Shown here: positions 46,401-64,000 of the stretch, one piece after another
Layout of the letters: each line of letters starts with the position of its first letter
Position numbering within the stretch: the stretch's first letter is position 1
Source of the DNA: Chondrilla cf. caribensis
Lineage: Eukaryota > Porifera > Demospongiae > Chondrillida > Chondrillidae
Direction of reading: 5' to 3'
Length of the DNA: 64,000 nt
Assembly: GCA_964020155.1 (NCBI GenBank)
Contig: OZ026562.1
Coordinates: forward strand, 1,856,001 to 1,920,000
Made by a program: the position numbers and the translations under genes
The notes under the pieces: model-generated
What the model was told of the DNA's origin: nothing
What the model saw: the letters and a program-made list of their open reading frames with translations, nothing else
Databases searched by the model: none

Positions 46401-47648
46401 TGTCACTGATCGGATGGAGCAATTAACTGAACCTGAGCTGTAGATAACAATAGCACTACCTTGACCACTTGCTACATTGGTAATTGTGTTCTGAGTAATG
46501 TCAATTCCACTTTTGCTTTCAATGAACCCTGGTGACACTATGGCACAAGTGTGCCTCTTTTTGGCATTGACATATGCATTGCGGACATATAAGCGGACTG
46601 CAGAACCATTGAAAACATTCTGATGGTCATAAAGCCATTTTCGTGCAAACTCTTTTGTCACATTTCCATCTATCAAACATTTGTCTATTTTGATGTCTAG
46701 TCCAGGATCTTCCAAGACATCAACCTCTACAGCTGGACATCTCTTAAATACACAACCACTGATAGTAATGTTCACATTTGAGCCTTTTAACTGATACTTT
46801 GATCTGATGTAAATCACAGGATAACTGCTACCCTTTTGGGATATTGTAGGAAGGTAGCTAACCCCTTCAAATCTTGTATTGGATATTATAAGCATCAACC
46901 CCATTTTGAATTCTTTCCGTCTGAAAAAATCCACAACAACTATTATGTGATTTTGACTGTTAGATGTGTTGTACTGATCATACTCCAACAATCCTGAGGA
47001 TAGTTCAGTGAAAGAACAGTTTTTGACTGTGAATCTCCCTCTAGGTCTCACTACAGCCCAACTATTCTGAGGACCAATGAAATGTACACCGAATATGTTT
47101 ATGTTGGTACAGTTGATGAACACCCACGATCTGTTGCCAGCTGTTGAGTTTATAAAAGAACACTGTTTTCTATTTGTGCAGTTTCCCACCATGTTTAACA
47201 TTCCAGGGATATACTCAAGGATGTTTTGTCTTTGTATTGTAATGGGGTGAGTTGTTTTCACAGTATATCGAATGGTGAACCTGCTGAAGGATACATTGGT
47301 GGCTTGGAGAAACAGGAATATGCACATTTGACCTCCAGAAAGAGTACACTCAAGTTGACAGTTATTTGGATATTCACACACCAGGGACACATTGCTGACC
47401 TTGTTGAATACATAGAGTCCTCCCGACACCGGGTGAGGGGTGGAACCTGATATGAACTTCCAGAGAACATTGGACCTACTGAGCATGCCTTCATCTCTGT
47501 ACTGGGAGAGTGTCTTACACGTTTCTGTCCTGTCAGCACACAGCTCCATGCGTGGTGCCACCAACATTGTAGTCTGTTGACTGGATGCACTGTCTGTCAA
47601 CATTTCTACCATAAGGACCACCAACAGCCATCTGGGTATGTAGGCCAT
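43407..47648 (-). CDS. Beta-helix-like ectodomain / polytopic membrane protein, copy B
   Basis: Intronless, 1,413 codons. The start at 47648 (MAYIPRW, signal peptide through about residue 24) matches copy C; an in-frame ATG 8 codons upstream (47672) is possible. The layout is as in copy A: glycosylated repeat-rich ectodomain, CQCHPRLREHGFECS, then ILCGQCPEG...CVECTNW near residue 925-955, GALNLTVTVGSINGI in the first helix, about eight helices, and an Asp/Asn/His-rich tail with PLYRTEYNV near the end and a PLLV C-terminus. It is the tandem partner of copy C, 1.9 kb away in the same orientation, and the two align end to end with many identical stretches. It converges on the uridylyltransferase. 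No frameshift or stop is seen, so it looks functional. Confidence 0.85.
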   Translation of the reverse strand: MAYIPRWLLVVLMVEMLTDSASSQQTTMLVAPRMELCADRTETCKTLSQYRDEGMLSRSNVLWKFISGSTPHPVSGGLYVFNKVSNVSLVCEYPNNCQLECTLSGGQMCIFLFLQATNVSFSRFTIRYTVKTTHPITIQRQNILEYIPGMLNMVGNCTNRKQCSFINSTAGNRSWVFINCTNINIFGVHFIGPQNSWAVVRPRGRFTVKNCSFTELSSGLLEYDQYNTSNSQNHIIVVVDFFRRKEFKMGLMLIISNTRFEGVSYLPTISQKGSSYPVIYIRSKYQLKGSNVNITISGCVFKRCPAVEVDVLEDPGLDIKIDKCLIDGNVTKEFARKWLYDHQNVFNGSAVRLYVRNAYVNAKKRHTCAIVSPGFIESKSGIDITQNTITNVASGQGSAIVIYSSGSVNCSIRSVTIQKNTFEHNYGLYYRSVIYGKDYIIFQRKGSISNRQRQVHTAKGQYRIKLRSNTLRDNFKEARTDKRCVVYDRTFPNYIFELHTNEFNSKSRYNHLQSCFWQAVIYLTRYSHWRVLMENNTLQDNYEGGLKLYRSVVQLQKRNTIQNCGTYYGGGINMVGDSQLLMEENALLEVTNNRAYVIGGGFYIQNMCVLNRTFPDTCPCFFQLVHKNGTTLKRSPTHDLKRSVVLTGNIAGDGKMGTAGMIFNSNIDRCIFGTNFTHPGNSNESANIKVFREVFNLRTDQAYNSSEISSIPRKICKCGESGQIVTCDLKNHPPLEYYPGQRLKVNITILGDMDIHLSNVLYVDLEKSTYSNDTNVYVPLYLHSTNFLESKCNEIILPPLPMISDTRRYNYYLQLRVPLLRDTLVQETGTTYLTDFIRTSRYNNSDCPDGFEFNSKQNECQCHPRLREHGFECSLDDLVIKPPENTSTWLGRRSANSIPLIWSFRCPSVFCNHISQVPINDYDAQCRHSRTGILCGQCPEGHSTGFWVGSCVECTNWSLLYPLVLLIAGPLLIIVIGALNLTVTVGSINGIMYYVTIMAINLDVVPLVHFSTCLYNGPGINGFGEMLFRYIIPLYLLLLVGIACCLPKCRCINMHKINRKIGPRITPVLATVITIAYIYITFNVITSLQYATLYSTDGSTTVVWLFDGSLTYFQSPQHIVLGCIAIIMFLLFILPAALTATFGDLLRRFIKGPWYINFLDTFHGAFRFRFGFWLGIQLLILTLMMILKVALQSQDQMVNLITVCMSTAILIFQIIVKPYIGIRIKECVTVSIKEKYFSDRIQRNIANFLNDSYHFNIIVFFASRIYSRDSISKPLLISSIVVAYTEFILILIYHLLEYTPFGKFLIKQTERWYNKWKDGRAMKGSRQRNSETGLELQLADCWETDEYNNNDDDDNNHGNSDDNQTDDSHDDERSRLNDSNDTVLPLYRTEYNVQVPRNGHIESNPDLNIPLLV

Positions 47649-49588
47649 ACTGACAACACGAGACTCAAACACTTCTTCACAATATTTCTTGTTCTAAACT
47701 GTATGACCTAGCTCGCTACAAACTGGCTACTTGTATGCAACCACAATTACGTATCATACTTTGTTCACTTTCATAATAACTACTATTCTATTGAATAATT
47801 TTTGTGATGAAACTTATTCATGGTAAATACTGAACGAGTCACATGATAATACATTGTAGTCCTATTAGTTCACGTGATGATGTATTGTTCGGGAATGCAC
47901 CAGCAGTATATATGTGCATGGATGGGATGGGAACAGTAAGTACAGTTACGTCAGTGTTCCATTCATACCATTGTGTGCAATTGTATCTTTTGTATACAAC
48001 TAGACTTTGCCATTTGCAGTCTAGCTGTACACCACATGTAGATACAATAACACATTTATGCATTTGACAATCAAGTAGAAACTGAGTCCTGGACCCAACA
48101 ATTATTACCTTGTGTATGTATAAGTTAACAATTGCAATAGACAAATTTGGATTCAATTGTGTGTGCTGTGCATTGTGTGTCATGAATGGCCAAATAGTGT
48201 CATGTGATTATAAATGCTGAGTTGTAGTCACACAATATAATTGTATGAACTGACAGCGTGTTTCATGTAATAACTGAAGTATCTTTGGCATATTATGACA
48301 CATTTGAAGTATAATGTTGTTGGACCAGACATGTAAATGGTCATACACTACATGAGTGAATATCATTTTCAGTTAACGAATCCAAAGAATCCCTTTTCCA
48401 ATTTGCTGCTATGACATCTTACTGTGAAGGCAGTGGTGCCATTTGTAACCAGTGATCACATGACACATACAGGACCTGCTATGGTATAACAAATTCAATA
48501 GAACTATCTATTATCAAATCGAATGTGCAATTAGACAATATGCTTTCAGCCATGCTATTGATATGTTATATTACAATCAGTTTTATTTTAAATATCATTG
48601 TTCCAATTGTTACCTATTTGTTGATGTGAATGTTGCAGGTACATAGCATCACACATAATATATTTAGTCCCACTAGTTCAATCAGCATCAATTCAGCATA
48701 GTATGGAGTTTTCAATTATGATGGCATATGGCAATGGGTGAGGTACGTACATAATATGCACACAAGATACATGGCTAGTTTCATGAGAGCAAACCGGTTT
48801 AACCGTTAATATGGTTTTGTGTTATAATGCATATAGCTAAGATTGAACATACAGGTCATTTCATTGACAATGTATAACATTAAAGTGATCAAGGTTACAA
48901 ATAGAACAGTATTGATACAGTATTATCATATTTTGAACAAACCTATTCTAGTCATCTTCTATATTATTAAATACAGTGAAGCCCCTCTAAATCAAACAAC
49001 CCCTGGAACAAATGAAAATGTTGGCTTTGGCGGGGTTTTCAGATTAGTGAGGCTCTACATATTTCGCAGATAACAAACATTGCATAACTAAATATTGTTG
49101 TAATACATCAACATACAATGCATGGCTAGAAGAATAGTATATAGCCAATACAAACATGTACTACCATCTCCGTGCATAGTCTGTAACAAGGGGAGCATGT
49201 ATGTGAGCATATGCCACAGGGTTCTTTCTGTGTGATACATGTACAGTGCTAAAAAGCATAATATTTGTATAAATATTAATGTTTATGCAAAGGCATTCTG
49301 ATAGTGTATGATTTGTTAATAGTATAGTATATACTGTACATCCGTAAGTGTTATAATGTATACTGTGACAGTCCTGATTCACATAAGTTTGTATTTTAAC
49401 GGCAGGAATTAATGTTATATTGAAACTTAGTGTAGTAATCAATAATAATTGTTTGCTTTTAATATAATATGAAGTCACTTTAATAAATAAGGGTAACTTT
49501 AAATGCTGATAATTTGAATTACTACTGACCCAAATTGGATGCACCAAATAATAATACATGAAAAACACTAGTACATGGAATTTGGTAT
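47649..49588. other. Intergenic region between copies B and C
   Basis: About 1.9 kb. It holds the upstream region of copy B, including a segment (47958-48010) shared with the upstream region of copy C, a short MITE-like element at 48974-49058, and the 3' UTR side of copy C. No other coding sequence is seen. Confidence 0.6.
48974..49058. mobile_element. Short decayed MITE, CAGTGAARCC type
   Basis: About 85 bp. The left end CAGTGAAGCCCCTCTAAATC and the right end (reverse complement TGTAGAGCCTCACTAATC) pair imperfectly; related to the 21758 family. Confidence 0.5.
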
Positions 49589-52500
49589 CTACAAAAGCAG
49601 TGGGGCATTAAGTTCAGCGTTTCTTTCAGCACGGACTTCTGTGGGTACGTGAACATTATATTCTGTTCTGTACAGAGGTGTGATGGAATTGTCAGCATTG
49701 AATCTGGATCGCTGACAGTTGATACCACCATCATTGACATTGTTATCATGGTTACCATCATACTCATCATTTCTGTCATCAATTTCCCAAAGGTCGACTG
49801 AATGTAAGTCCATTTGGCAGTTATTTTGTTGTCTGTTTCTCTTGAGGGCTCTGAGGCTACCTTCCTTCCATTTGTTGTACCATCTCTCAGTTCGCGTGAT
49901 CAGAAATGGGCCCAATGGAGTGTACTCCAGAAGATGGTATATGTTAATGATCACAAGCTCCATATAAGCTACAAACTGAGAAATCACAAAAGGTGATATT
50001 ACATCATTCTCTGCAAATAATGTGCATATAAACAATATGAGGATATTGAAGTGAAAAGAAGCATCCAGAAAGTTTGCAATGCTTTGTTGTACCCAATCAG
50101 AAAAGTATTTTGTTTTAATTGTCTCAGTAACACACACTTTGATTCTAATTCCTCTGTAGGGTTTGACAATAATTTCAAATATCAGTATTGCAGTTGACAT
50201 AAACACAATGACCATGTAAATCTGTTGAGGTTTAAGAATCACTTTTAGAATCATTATAAGAGTGAGAGCCAATAGTTGGATTCCTAACCAGAAACCAAAT
50301 TGGAATCGAAATGCTCCATGAAATGTGTCCAGGAAATTGATGTACCACGGTGTCTTGATGAATCTTCTGAGGAGATCTCCGAATGTAGCAGTGAGAGCAG
50401 CAGGAAGAATGAAGAGGAGGAACATAATGATGGCAATACATCCAAGTGTGATGTGTTGAGGACTTTGGAAGTAAGTCAGACTCCCATCAAACAACCAAAC
50501 CACAGTTGTGCTTCCATCTGTACTGTACAGAGTAGCGAACAGGAGACTCGTGATAACATTGAATGCAATAAAGAGATAAGAAACAGCGATGACAGTAGCT
50601 AGAACTGGGGTGATGCGAGGTCCTATTATTCTGTTGATCTTGTGCATGTTGATGCATCTACACCTTGGAAGACAGCATGCTATACCAACCAGTGAGAGAA
50701 GGTAGAGAGGAGGTAAGTAGGTAAATATGGTCCTTTCAAAGTCTGTCATTCCATTGTAAAAACACAGTTGGATTCTACTCTCTAAAGCATCAATGTTAAT
50801 AACCAAAATGGTGATGTAGTACATGATTCCATTGATGGATCCCACTGTAACTGTGAGGTTAAGGGCTCCAATAATGATGATCAGCAGAGGACCAGCTATA
50901 AGTAAAGCCAGGAGATATAGCAGTGACCAGTTGGTACACACTTCACACCTGTTAGACCACAGTAGAGTGCTGTACCCTTCAGGACACTGTCCACATAGTA
51001 TACCAGTCCTGTTATGCTTGCACTGTGCGTCATAGTTGTTAATAGGTACTTGGGTGGTATGATTGCACAAAACATGAGGGCATTGAAAACTCCAGATGAG
51101 AGGGGTGCTATTTGCACTCCTCCTTCCTAACCATGTTGATGTATTTTCAGGTGGTTTGATAACAAGGTCATCAAGTGAACATTCAAATCCATGCTCACGG
51201 AGCCTTTGGTGACACTGACATTCATTCAGTTTTGAATTAAACTCAAAACCATCCGGACAAACAGAATTGTCGTATCGACTTGTTCTGATGAAATCAGTAA
51301 GGTAGGTTGTGCCAGTTTCCTGTAAAAGCGCATCAGGTAGCAACGGTACCCTCAACTGTAAATAGTAGTTGTAACGTCTGGTGTCACTGATCATTGGCAG
51401 TGGTGGGAGGATTATCTCATTGCACTTGCTCTCCAGAAAATTAGTGGAATGTAGATACAATGGTACATAGACATAGGTATGATTAAAGAAAGTATTTTTC
51501 TCCAAATCCACATACAGCACATTACTGAGGTGGATGTCCATATCTCCCAGAATGGCAATGTTAACCTTCAGTCTCTGTCCAGGGTAGTACTCCAGTGGTG
51601 GGTGATTCTCCAAATCGCAAGTCACTATTTGTCCACTCTCTCCACACATGCAGATCTTTCTTGGGATTGACGAAATCTCACTTGAGTTGTAGGCATGGTC
51701 TGTTCTCAAGTTGAATAATTCTCGAAAAACTTCAATGTTCACGTCTGAATCACTCTCACTGCTGTTTCCCGTCTGCGTGAAGTTGGTTTTGAGGATACAC
51801 TTATCTATGTTGCTGTTGAAGAGCATAGTAGCTGCCCCCATTTTCCCATTCCTTGCTTTATTCTCACTCAACACAACTGACCTATTGAAGCTGTGCATAG
51901 GCGATTTCTCCAATGATGTTCCATTATTGTGTACCAGTTGAAAGAAGCAAAGACAGGTATCGGGTAATCTATTATTCAGCATGCACAGGTCTTGTATGAA
52001 GAATCCCCCACCAAGAACATATGCTCTGTTTTCTGTTATCTCCAAGAAGGTGTTTTCTTCCAACAGTAACTGTGAATCTCCAACTATACTAATTCCACCT
52101 CCATGGTAATTTGAGCACTTCCGTATTCTGTTTCTTCCTCGTAGTTGTACCACCGAATGGTACAGTTTTAGTCCTCCTTCGTAATTGTCCTCAATTGTGT
52201 TGTTATCCAAAAGAACTCTCCAATGTGAGTATCCACTGAGATAGATTACTGCTTGCCAAACGCAGTGGTGATGTTTGGCCTGGCCCCCAAGTGGCTGATT
52301 GTTTAACTCGTGTACCTCGCTTATATATTTGGGAATTTCTCTGCTGTAGAGAATGCAGTGTTTGTCAAATTTATCTTCTTTGAAATTCTGTAGTAGTACA
52401 TTTGATGTCAATATAATTCTGTACATAGTACTCATGTGGAAATGTCCCCGACTCTTTCTACTATAGCTTGTCAAGCCTTTGACACTGTCTTCTGCATCTG

Positions 52501-53809
52501 CATAAATGACACTTCTGTAGTAGAGTCCATAATTGGACACAAACGTATTGTTTTCAATTGTCACTGATCTGATGGAGCAATTGACTGAACCTGAGCTGTA
52601 GATAACAATAGCACTACCTTGACCACTTGCTAATTTTGTAAAGTTGTTCCAAGAAATACCAATTCCACTAATGCTTTCAATGAACTCTGGTGATGCTATG
52701 GAACAAGTGTATTTCTTTTTTGTCTTGATAATAGCATTGCGGAGATGTAAGCGGATTGCAGAACCATCGAAAACGGTTTGATGGTCACTAAGCCATTCTC
52801 GCGCAAACTTTTTTGTCACATTTCCATCTATCAAACATTTATCTATTTTGATGTCTAGTCCAGGATCTTCCAAGACATCAACCTCTACAGCTGGACATCT
52901 CTTAAATACACAACTACTGATAGTAATGTTCACATTTGAGTCTTTTAATTGACATTTTGATCTGATGTAAATCACAGGATGGCTGCTACCCTTTTGGGAT
53001 GTTGTAGGAAGGTAGCTAACCCCTTCAAATTTTGTATTGTCAATTGTAAGTACTAACTGTGTCTTTTTGGACCATTTTTGACCAGGGAATTCTACAACAA
53101 CTATTATGTGATTTTGACTGTTTGATGTGTTGTACTGATCATACTCCCACAATCCTGAGGATAGTTCAGTGAAAGAACAGTTTTTGACTGTAAATCTCCC
53201 TCTAGGTCTCACTACAGCCCAACTATTCTGTGGACCAATGAAATGTACACCGAATATGTTGATGTTGGTACTGTCAACGAAAACCCACGATCTGTTAGTA
53301 GTTATAGTGTCTATGAAAGAACACTGTTTTTTATTCGTGCAGTTTCCCTCCATGTTTAATGCTCCAAGGATATGCTCAAGGATGTTTTGTCTTCGTATTG
53401 CATTGAGCCAAGTTGTATTTACAGTATATCGGATGGTGAACCTGCTGAAGGATACATTGGTGGCTTGGAGAAACAGGAATATGCACATCTGTCCTCCGGA
53501 AAGAGTACACTCAAGTTGACAGTTATTTGGATATTCACACACCAGGGACACATTGCTGACCTTGTTGAATACATAGAGTCCTCCCAACACCGGGTGAGGG
53601 GTGGAACCTGATATGAACTTCCAGAGGACATTGGACCTACTGAGCATGCCTTCATCTCTGTACTGGGTGAGTGTCTTACACGTTTCTGTCCTGTTAGCAC
53701 ACAGCTCTGTGTGTGGTGCCACCAACATTGTAGTCTGTTGACTGGATGCGTTGTCTATCACCATTTCTACCATAAGGACCATCAACAGACATCTGGGTAT
53801 GTAGGCCAT
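49589..53809 (-). CDS. Beta-helix-like ectodomain / polytopic membrane protein, copy C
   Basis: Intronless, 1,406 codons, start MAYIPRC at 53809. It has the same order as copy B: signal peptide, long glycosylated ectodomain, CQCHQRLREHGFECS, ILCGQCPEGYS, GALNLTVTVGSINGI, about eight helices, an acidic Asp/Asn tail, PLYRTEYNV and a PLLL terminus. It is most similar to copy B; both carry MKNC-type strand repeats and SSEISSIPRKIC. The 5' flank also matches that of copy B (54028-54084 against 47958-48010), so the duplication unit included upstream DNA. The reading frame is intact. The best explanation is tandem segmental duplication. Function unknown. Confidence 0.85.
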   Translation of the reverse strand: MAYIPRCLLMVLMVEMVIDNASSQQTTMLVAPHTELCANRTETCKTLTQYRDEGMLSRSNVLWKFISGSTPHPVLGGLYVFNKVSNVSLVCEYPNNCQLECTLSGGQMCIFLFLQATNVSFSRFTIRYTVNTTWLNAIRRQNILEHILGALNMEGNCTNKKQCSFIDTITTNRSWVFVDSTNINIFGVHFIGPQNSWAVVRPRGRFTVKNCSFTELSSGLWEYDQYNTSNSQNHIIVVVEFPGQKWSKKTQLVLTIDNTKFEGVSYLPTTSQKGSSHPVIYIRSKCQLKDSNVNITISSCVFKRCPAVEVDVLEDPGLDIKIDKCLIDGNVTKKFAREWLSDHQTVFDGSAIRLHLRNAIIKTKKKYTCSIASPEFIESISGIGISWNNFTKLASGQGSAIVIYSSGSVNCSIRSVTIENNTFVSNYGLYYRSVIYADAEDSVKGLTSYSRKSRGHFHMSTMYRIILTSNVLLQNFKEDKFDKHCILYSREIPKYISEVHELNNQPLGGQAKHHHCVWQAVIYLSGYSHWRVLLDNNTIEDNYEGGLKLYHSVVQLRGRNRIRKCSNYHGGGISIVGDSQLLLEENTFLEITENRAYVLGGGFFIQDLCMLNNRLPDTCLCFFQLVHNNGTSLEKSPMHSFNRSVVLSENKARNGKMGAATMLFNSNIDKCILKTNFTQTGNSSESDSDVNIEVFRELFNLRTDHAYNSSEISSIPRKICMCGESGQIVTCDLENHPPLEYYPGQRLKVNIAILGDMDIHLSNVLYVDLEKNTFFNHTYVYVPLYLHSTNFLESKCNEIILPPLPMISDTRRYNYYLQLRVPLLPDALLQETGTTYLTDFIRTSRYDNSVCPDGFEFNSKLNECQCHQRLREHGFECSLDDLVIKPPENTSTWLGRRSANSTPLIWSFQCPHVLCNHTTQVPINNYDAQCKHNRTGILCGQCPEGYSTLLWSNRCEVCTNWSLLYLLALLIAGPLLIIIIGALNLTVTVGSINGIMYYITILVINIDALESRIQLCFYNGMTDFERTIFTYLPPLYLLSLVGIACCLPRCRCINMHKINRIIGPRITPVLATVIAVSYLFIAFNVITSLLFATLYSTDGSTTVVWLFDGSLTYFQSPQHITLGCIAIIMFLLFILPAALTATFGDLLRRFIKTPWYINFLDTFHGAFRFQFGFWLGIQLLALTLIMILKVILKPQQIYMVIVFMSTAILIFEIIVKPYRGIRIKVCVTETIKTKYFSDWVQQSIANFLDASFHFNILILFICTLFAENDVISPFVISQFVAYMELVIINIYHLLEYTPLGPFLITRTERWYNKWKEGSLRALKRNRQQNNCQMDLHSVDLWEIDDRNDEYDGNHDNNVNDGGINCQRSRFNADNSITPLYRTEYNVHVPTEVRAERNAELNAPLLL

Positions 53810-55510
53810 ACTGACAAATGGTTCTAAACAGTTAAACCCGATGCAGCTCTGGATAGCCTTTTATATACAATCACTGAGTTCTACACATCGAATCTGGTTG
53901 AGGGTGAGTTGTTACAACACTTTTATATTTTGTGATAATCATGATATTAAATCAATATGTGATCAATTCTTGATTCTGTTAGGCACAATGGCATGTTATT
54001 CAAACTTAAGATGTATAGAGATATCTATGTCAGTGTTCTATTCATACCATTGTGTGCCATGATTGTATCTGTTGTGTATGACTAGGTTGCGTAAACAGCA
54101 GTGTTATCCATCCACTTAACAATAGTAGAAAACAAATTCAATCGAATATATTTTCTACATGATATACAATCCAGATTCACCTTCAAATTCTATATCTATT
54201 CAAGATCAATATCATATACAACCATAATTTTCGTACCCATGATGATCACCTCTACAAAATCCACGGTCAACAATAAGTATTATTATAGCGAATGTATTTG
54301 ATTCAATCTCAATACTGTCACCTGTCTAATCCAGCCATGAATTCAGGGACTGAGGTGTCTCGGGTCTCATATAGTTACTGTATTAGGTGATTTCGCATTT
54401 CTCTTTGAAAATTCAAATATTGGCCGTAAATTGGTGCACTGGAAATTGTTGTTTCCTGAAAGATGTGTTACCATGTGTTTTGTATGGCCTTCAGACGTAT
54501 ACACTACCAGACTATGTATATGGTGTATGTATATACTGGATAATGCCAAGGGTTCCAAGGTGTGTACTACGTAACACAAATATTATAATTACATATGTAT
54601 GATTTGCCTTCCAAATTGTATAAGATTGTACACAGCAACTGGACATTGAAGGCTGTATTACTGTATACATAATTGCAATTGTATACTGTCACAGTGATAA
54701 TTACGAACTATCACCCTACATGGTACAAACATTTACGTTATAGGAATGCTAATTTTGAATTTTCGATGAGTACATTTTTACTAGGTATATCATGCAGTTT
54801 AGGGCTCTGTCTCTCCAAATGTATTATACACTGGTATATTATAGTGTTCATTACAGTCCAACTTACTACATACATCCTGGAATATTGATCAATACTTGCA
54901 TGTAGTGTGGTAAAATTCCGTAGTAATGCTATCTGTCATGACAGTCATGTGTCGTACGATGGCAGTGATCCTGGTATATCTCATGTCAAAGTGAAAACAT
55001 GATCCAATCCCAGTATAGGGCAGGGTTTACTCAATTTTATGTGCCATGTTTACATTATGATAACATTTACAAAATGTCATGTGTATACACACAAGGGTTC
55101 CATTGCACAACTTATATTGTGTACACATATTAATTTCAACATAATTGTGTTTGTTGATCGTCTGGTGAGTCTTGTTGTTACAAATATATCAATTGCAAAA
55201 TATTAATATGCGATTAGTATATATAGGCCATGCTTTTGTATAGAGATGTTGGCTTTAACATATACTAGCTAGTGTAGGACTATTCACCTTTGATGATATC
55301 AGACAGTTGATCAGGATTGTGCTGTAATAGTTTAATCTGAATGTAATACCGAAAGCATTATAATGGAGTAACTGAACGCAATATTGTGTGAAGAGCATTG
55401 TTTATTGTTCGTGTCAAACAATAAGACTCAATGACATATAACAACACCAAACACAATACTGAAACATAATAACAGCAGTACTAATCTGATAACAGTAAAC
55501 ACAACCCAAT

Positions 55511-55564
55511 GCCCTGTCCACCATCACCATAAGGGTCATCAACAGCCAATGCAACGTAGGTCAT
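55511..55564 (-). pseudogene. Relic of a fourth copy: signal-peptide segment
   Basis: On the minus strand an ATG at 55564 is followed by bases aligning with the first codons of copies B and C, including CTGTTGATG and CCTTATGG at the same spacing. About two bases are missing early on, which breaks the frame, and no later part of the gene follows. It lies on the same strand, 1.7 kb upstream of copy C. The match is short, so it is tentative. Confidence 0.5.
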
Positions 55565-55864
55565 CTGTGACTAATTATATCCAATTTGGGGTAATTTCAG
55601 CAGATCAATAGTCTTATATACCATGTACTACAGTCCTGGGTCTATATACTGCATGGATAGACGTGTGAAAGTCTAAATTTGGAAATACTGATCAAAATGT
55701 GTTTTAATGTTCCCTTAATTACTTTAATTACTTAGTTACTTAAGTTACTTTAATTATAATATTATTGCAAAAAGGATACTTCCAAATTTTATGATGCATG
55801 ATGACCCGTTGTCATTTTGCTATTAATGGGATTGCTTGTATAGTTTTCTTTCAACCAAGAGCTT

Positions 55865-55870
55865 TTTATT
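55865..55870 (-). terminator. Candidate LRRC40 poly(A) signal
   Basis: TTTATT on the plus strand (AATAAA on the minus) lies 66 bp downstream of the LRRC40 stop. The spacing is typical of a short animal 3' UTR. Confidence 0.5.
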
Positions 55871-55935
55871 CTAGTCTAGTAGTACATTAATGATATGACC
55901 ATAATATCTTCATAATAATGTGCAAATTAGTTCAT

Positions 55936-64000
<8,065 letters not shown>

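Larger units (their letters stand above)
53810..55935. other. Intergenic region between copy C and LRRC40
   Basis: About 2.1 kb of AT-rich sequence. It includes the duplicated upstream segment of copy C (54028-54084), the signal-peptide relic (55511-55564) and the LRRC40 3' UTR. No intact gene is seen. Confidence 0.6.

Noticed and set aside
49589..53809. Bacterial or viral origin for the intronless large genes
   Set aside because: They have a eukaryotic signal peptide, many N-glycosylation sites, codon use like the neighbours and animal-type flanking repeats; no viral hallmark is seen.

Overview
The window is nuclear DNA of an animal. Its genes have many short exons with GT-AG introns, and the introns are full of (TG)n/(CA)n microsatellites, minisatellites and short inverted-repeat transposons. 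Gene content (glycogen debranching enzyme, membralin, a TUT4/TUT7-type uridylyltransferase, LRRC40) is metazoan. A family of intronless genes pairing a beta-helix-like ectodomain with a cysteine motif and a multi-pass membrane domain, plus a CCGTATAGCGGG-type MITE, fits an early-branching animal, most likely a sponge. That placement is inference, not proof.

Layout: (1) 1-11498, plus strand: glycogen debranching enzyme (AGL), N-terminus outside the window, 18 exons resolved. (2) 12034-18976, minus: membralin (TMEM259), convergent with AGL. (3) 19296-41820, plus: TUT4/TUT7-like terminal uridylyltransferase, 29 exons resolved, divergent from membralin across about 320 bp. One of its introns (24134-30808) carries a complete intronless same-strand gene, 25035-29312. 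(4) 43407-47648 and 49589-53809, minus: two tandem paralogues of that nested gene. A signal-peptide-sized relic of a fourth copy lies at about 55511-55564. (5) 55936-64000, minus: LRRC40, 15 exons, 5' end outside the window.

Neighbouring genes do not form a pathway: AGL acts in cytosolic glycogen breakdown, membralin in the ER membrane, the uridylyltransferase on RNA 3' ends, and LRRC40 is a leucine-rich repeat protein of unclear role. The three large membrane proteins are one locally duplicated family. Near-identical DNA patches inside otherwise diverged sequence suggest gene conversion among them.

The most unusual structures are: a tandem array in a membralin intron that copies the end of an exon with its splice donor six times; an almost intact copy of a membralin exon in a uridylyltransferase intron 26 kb away; splice sites built into dinucleotide microsatellites; and the gene-conversion mosaic. 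I saw no tRNA, rRNA, CRISPR or prokaryotic features. All exon borders were read by eye from splice consensus, frame and recalled family sequences; no search or transcript evidence was available.
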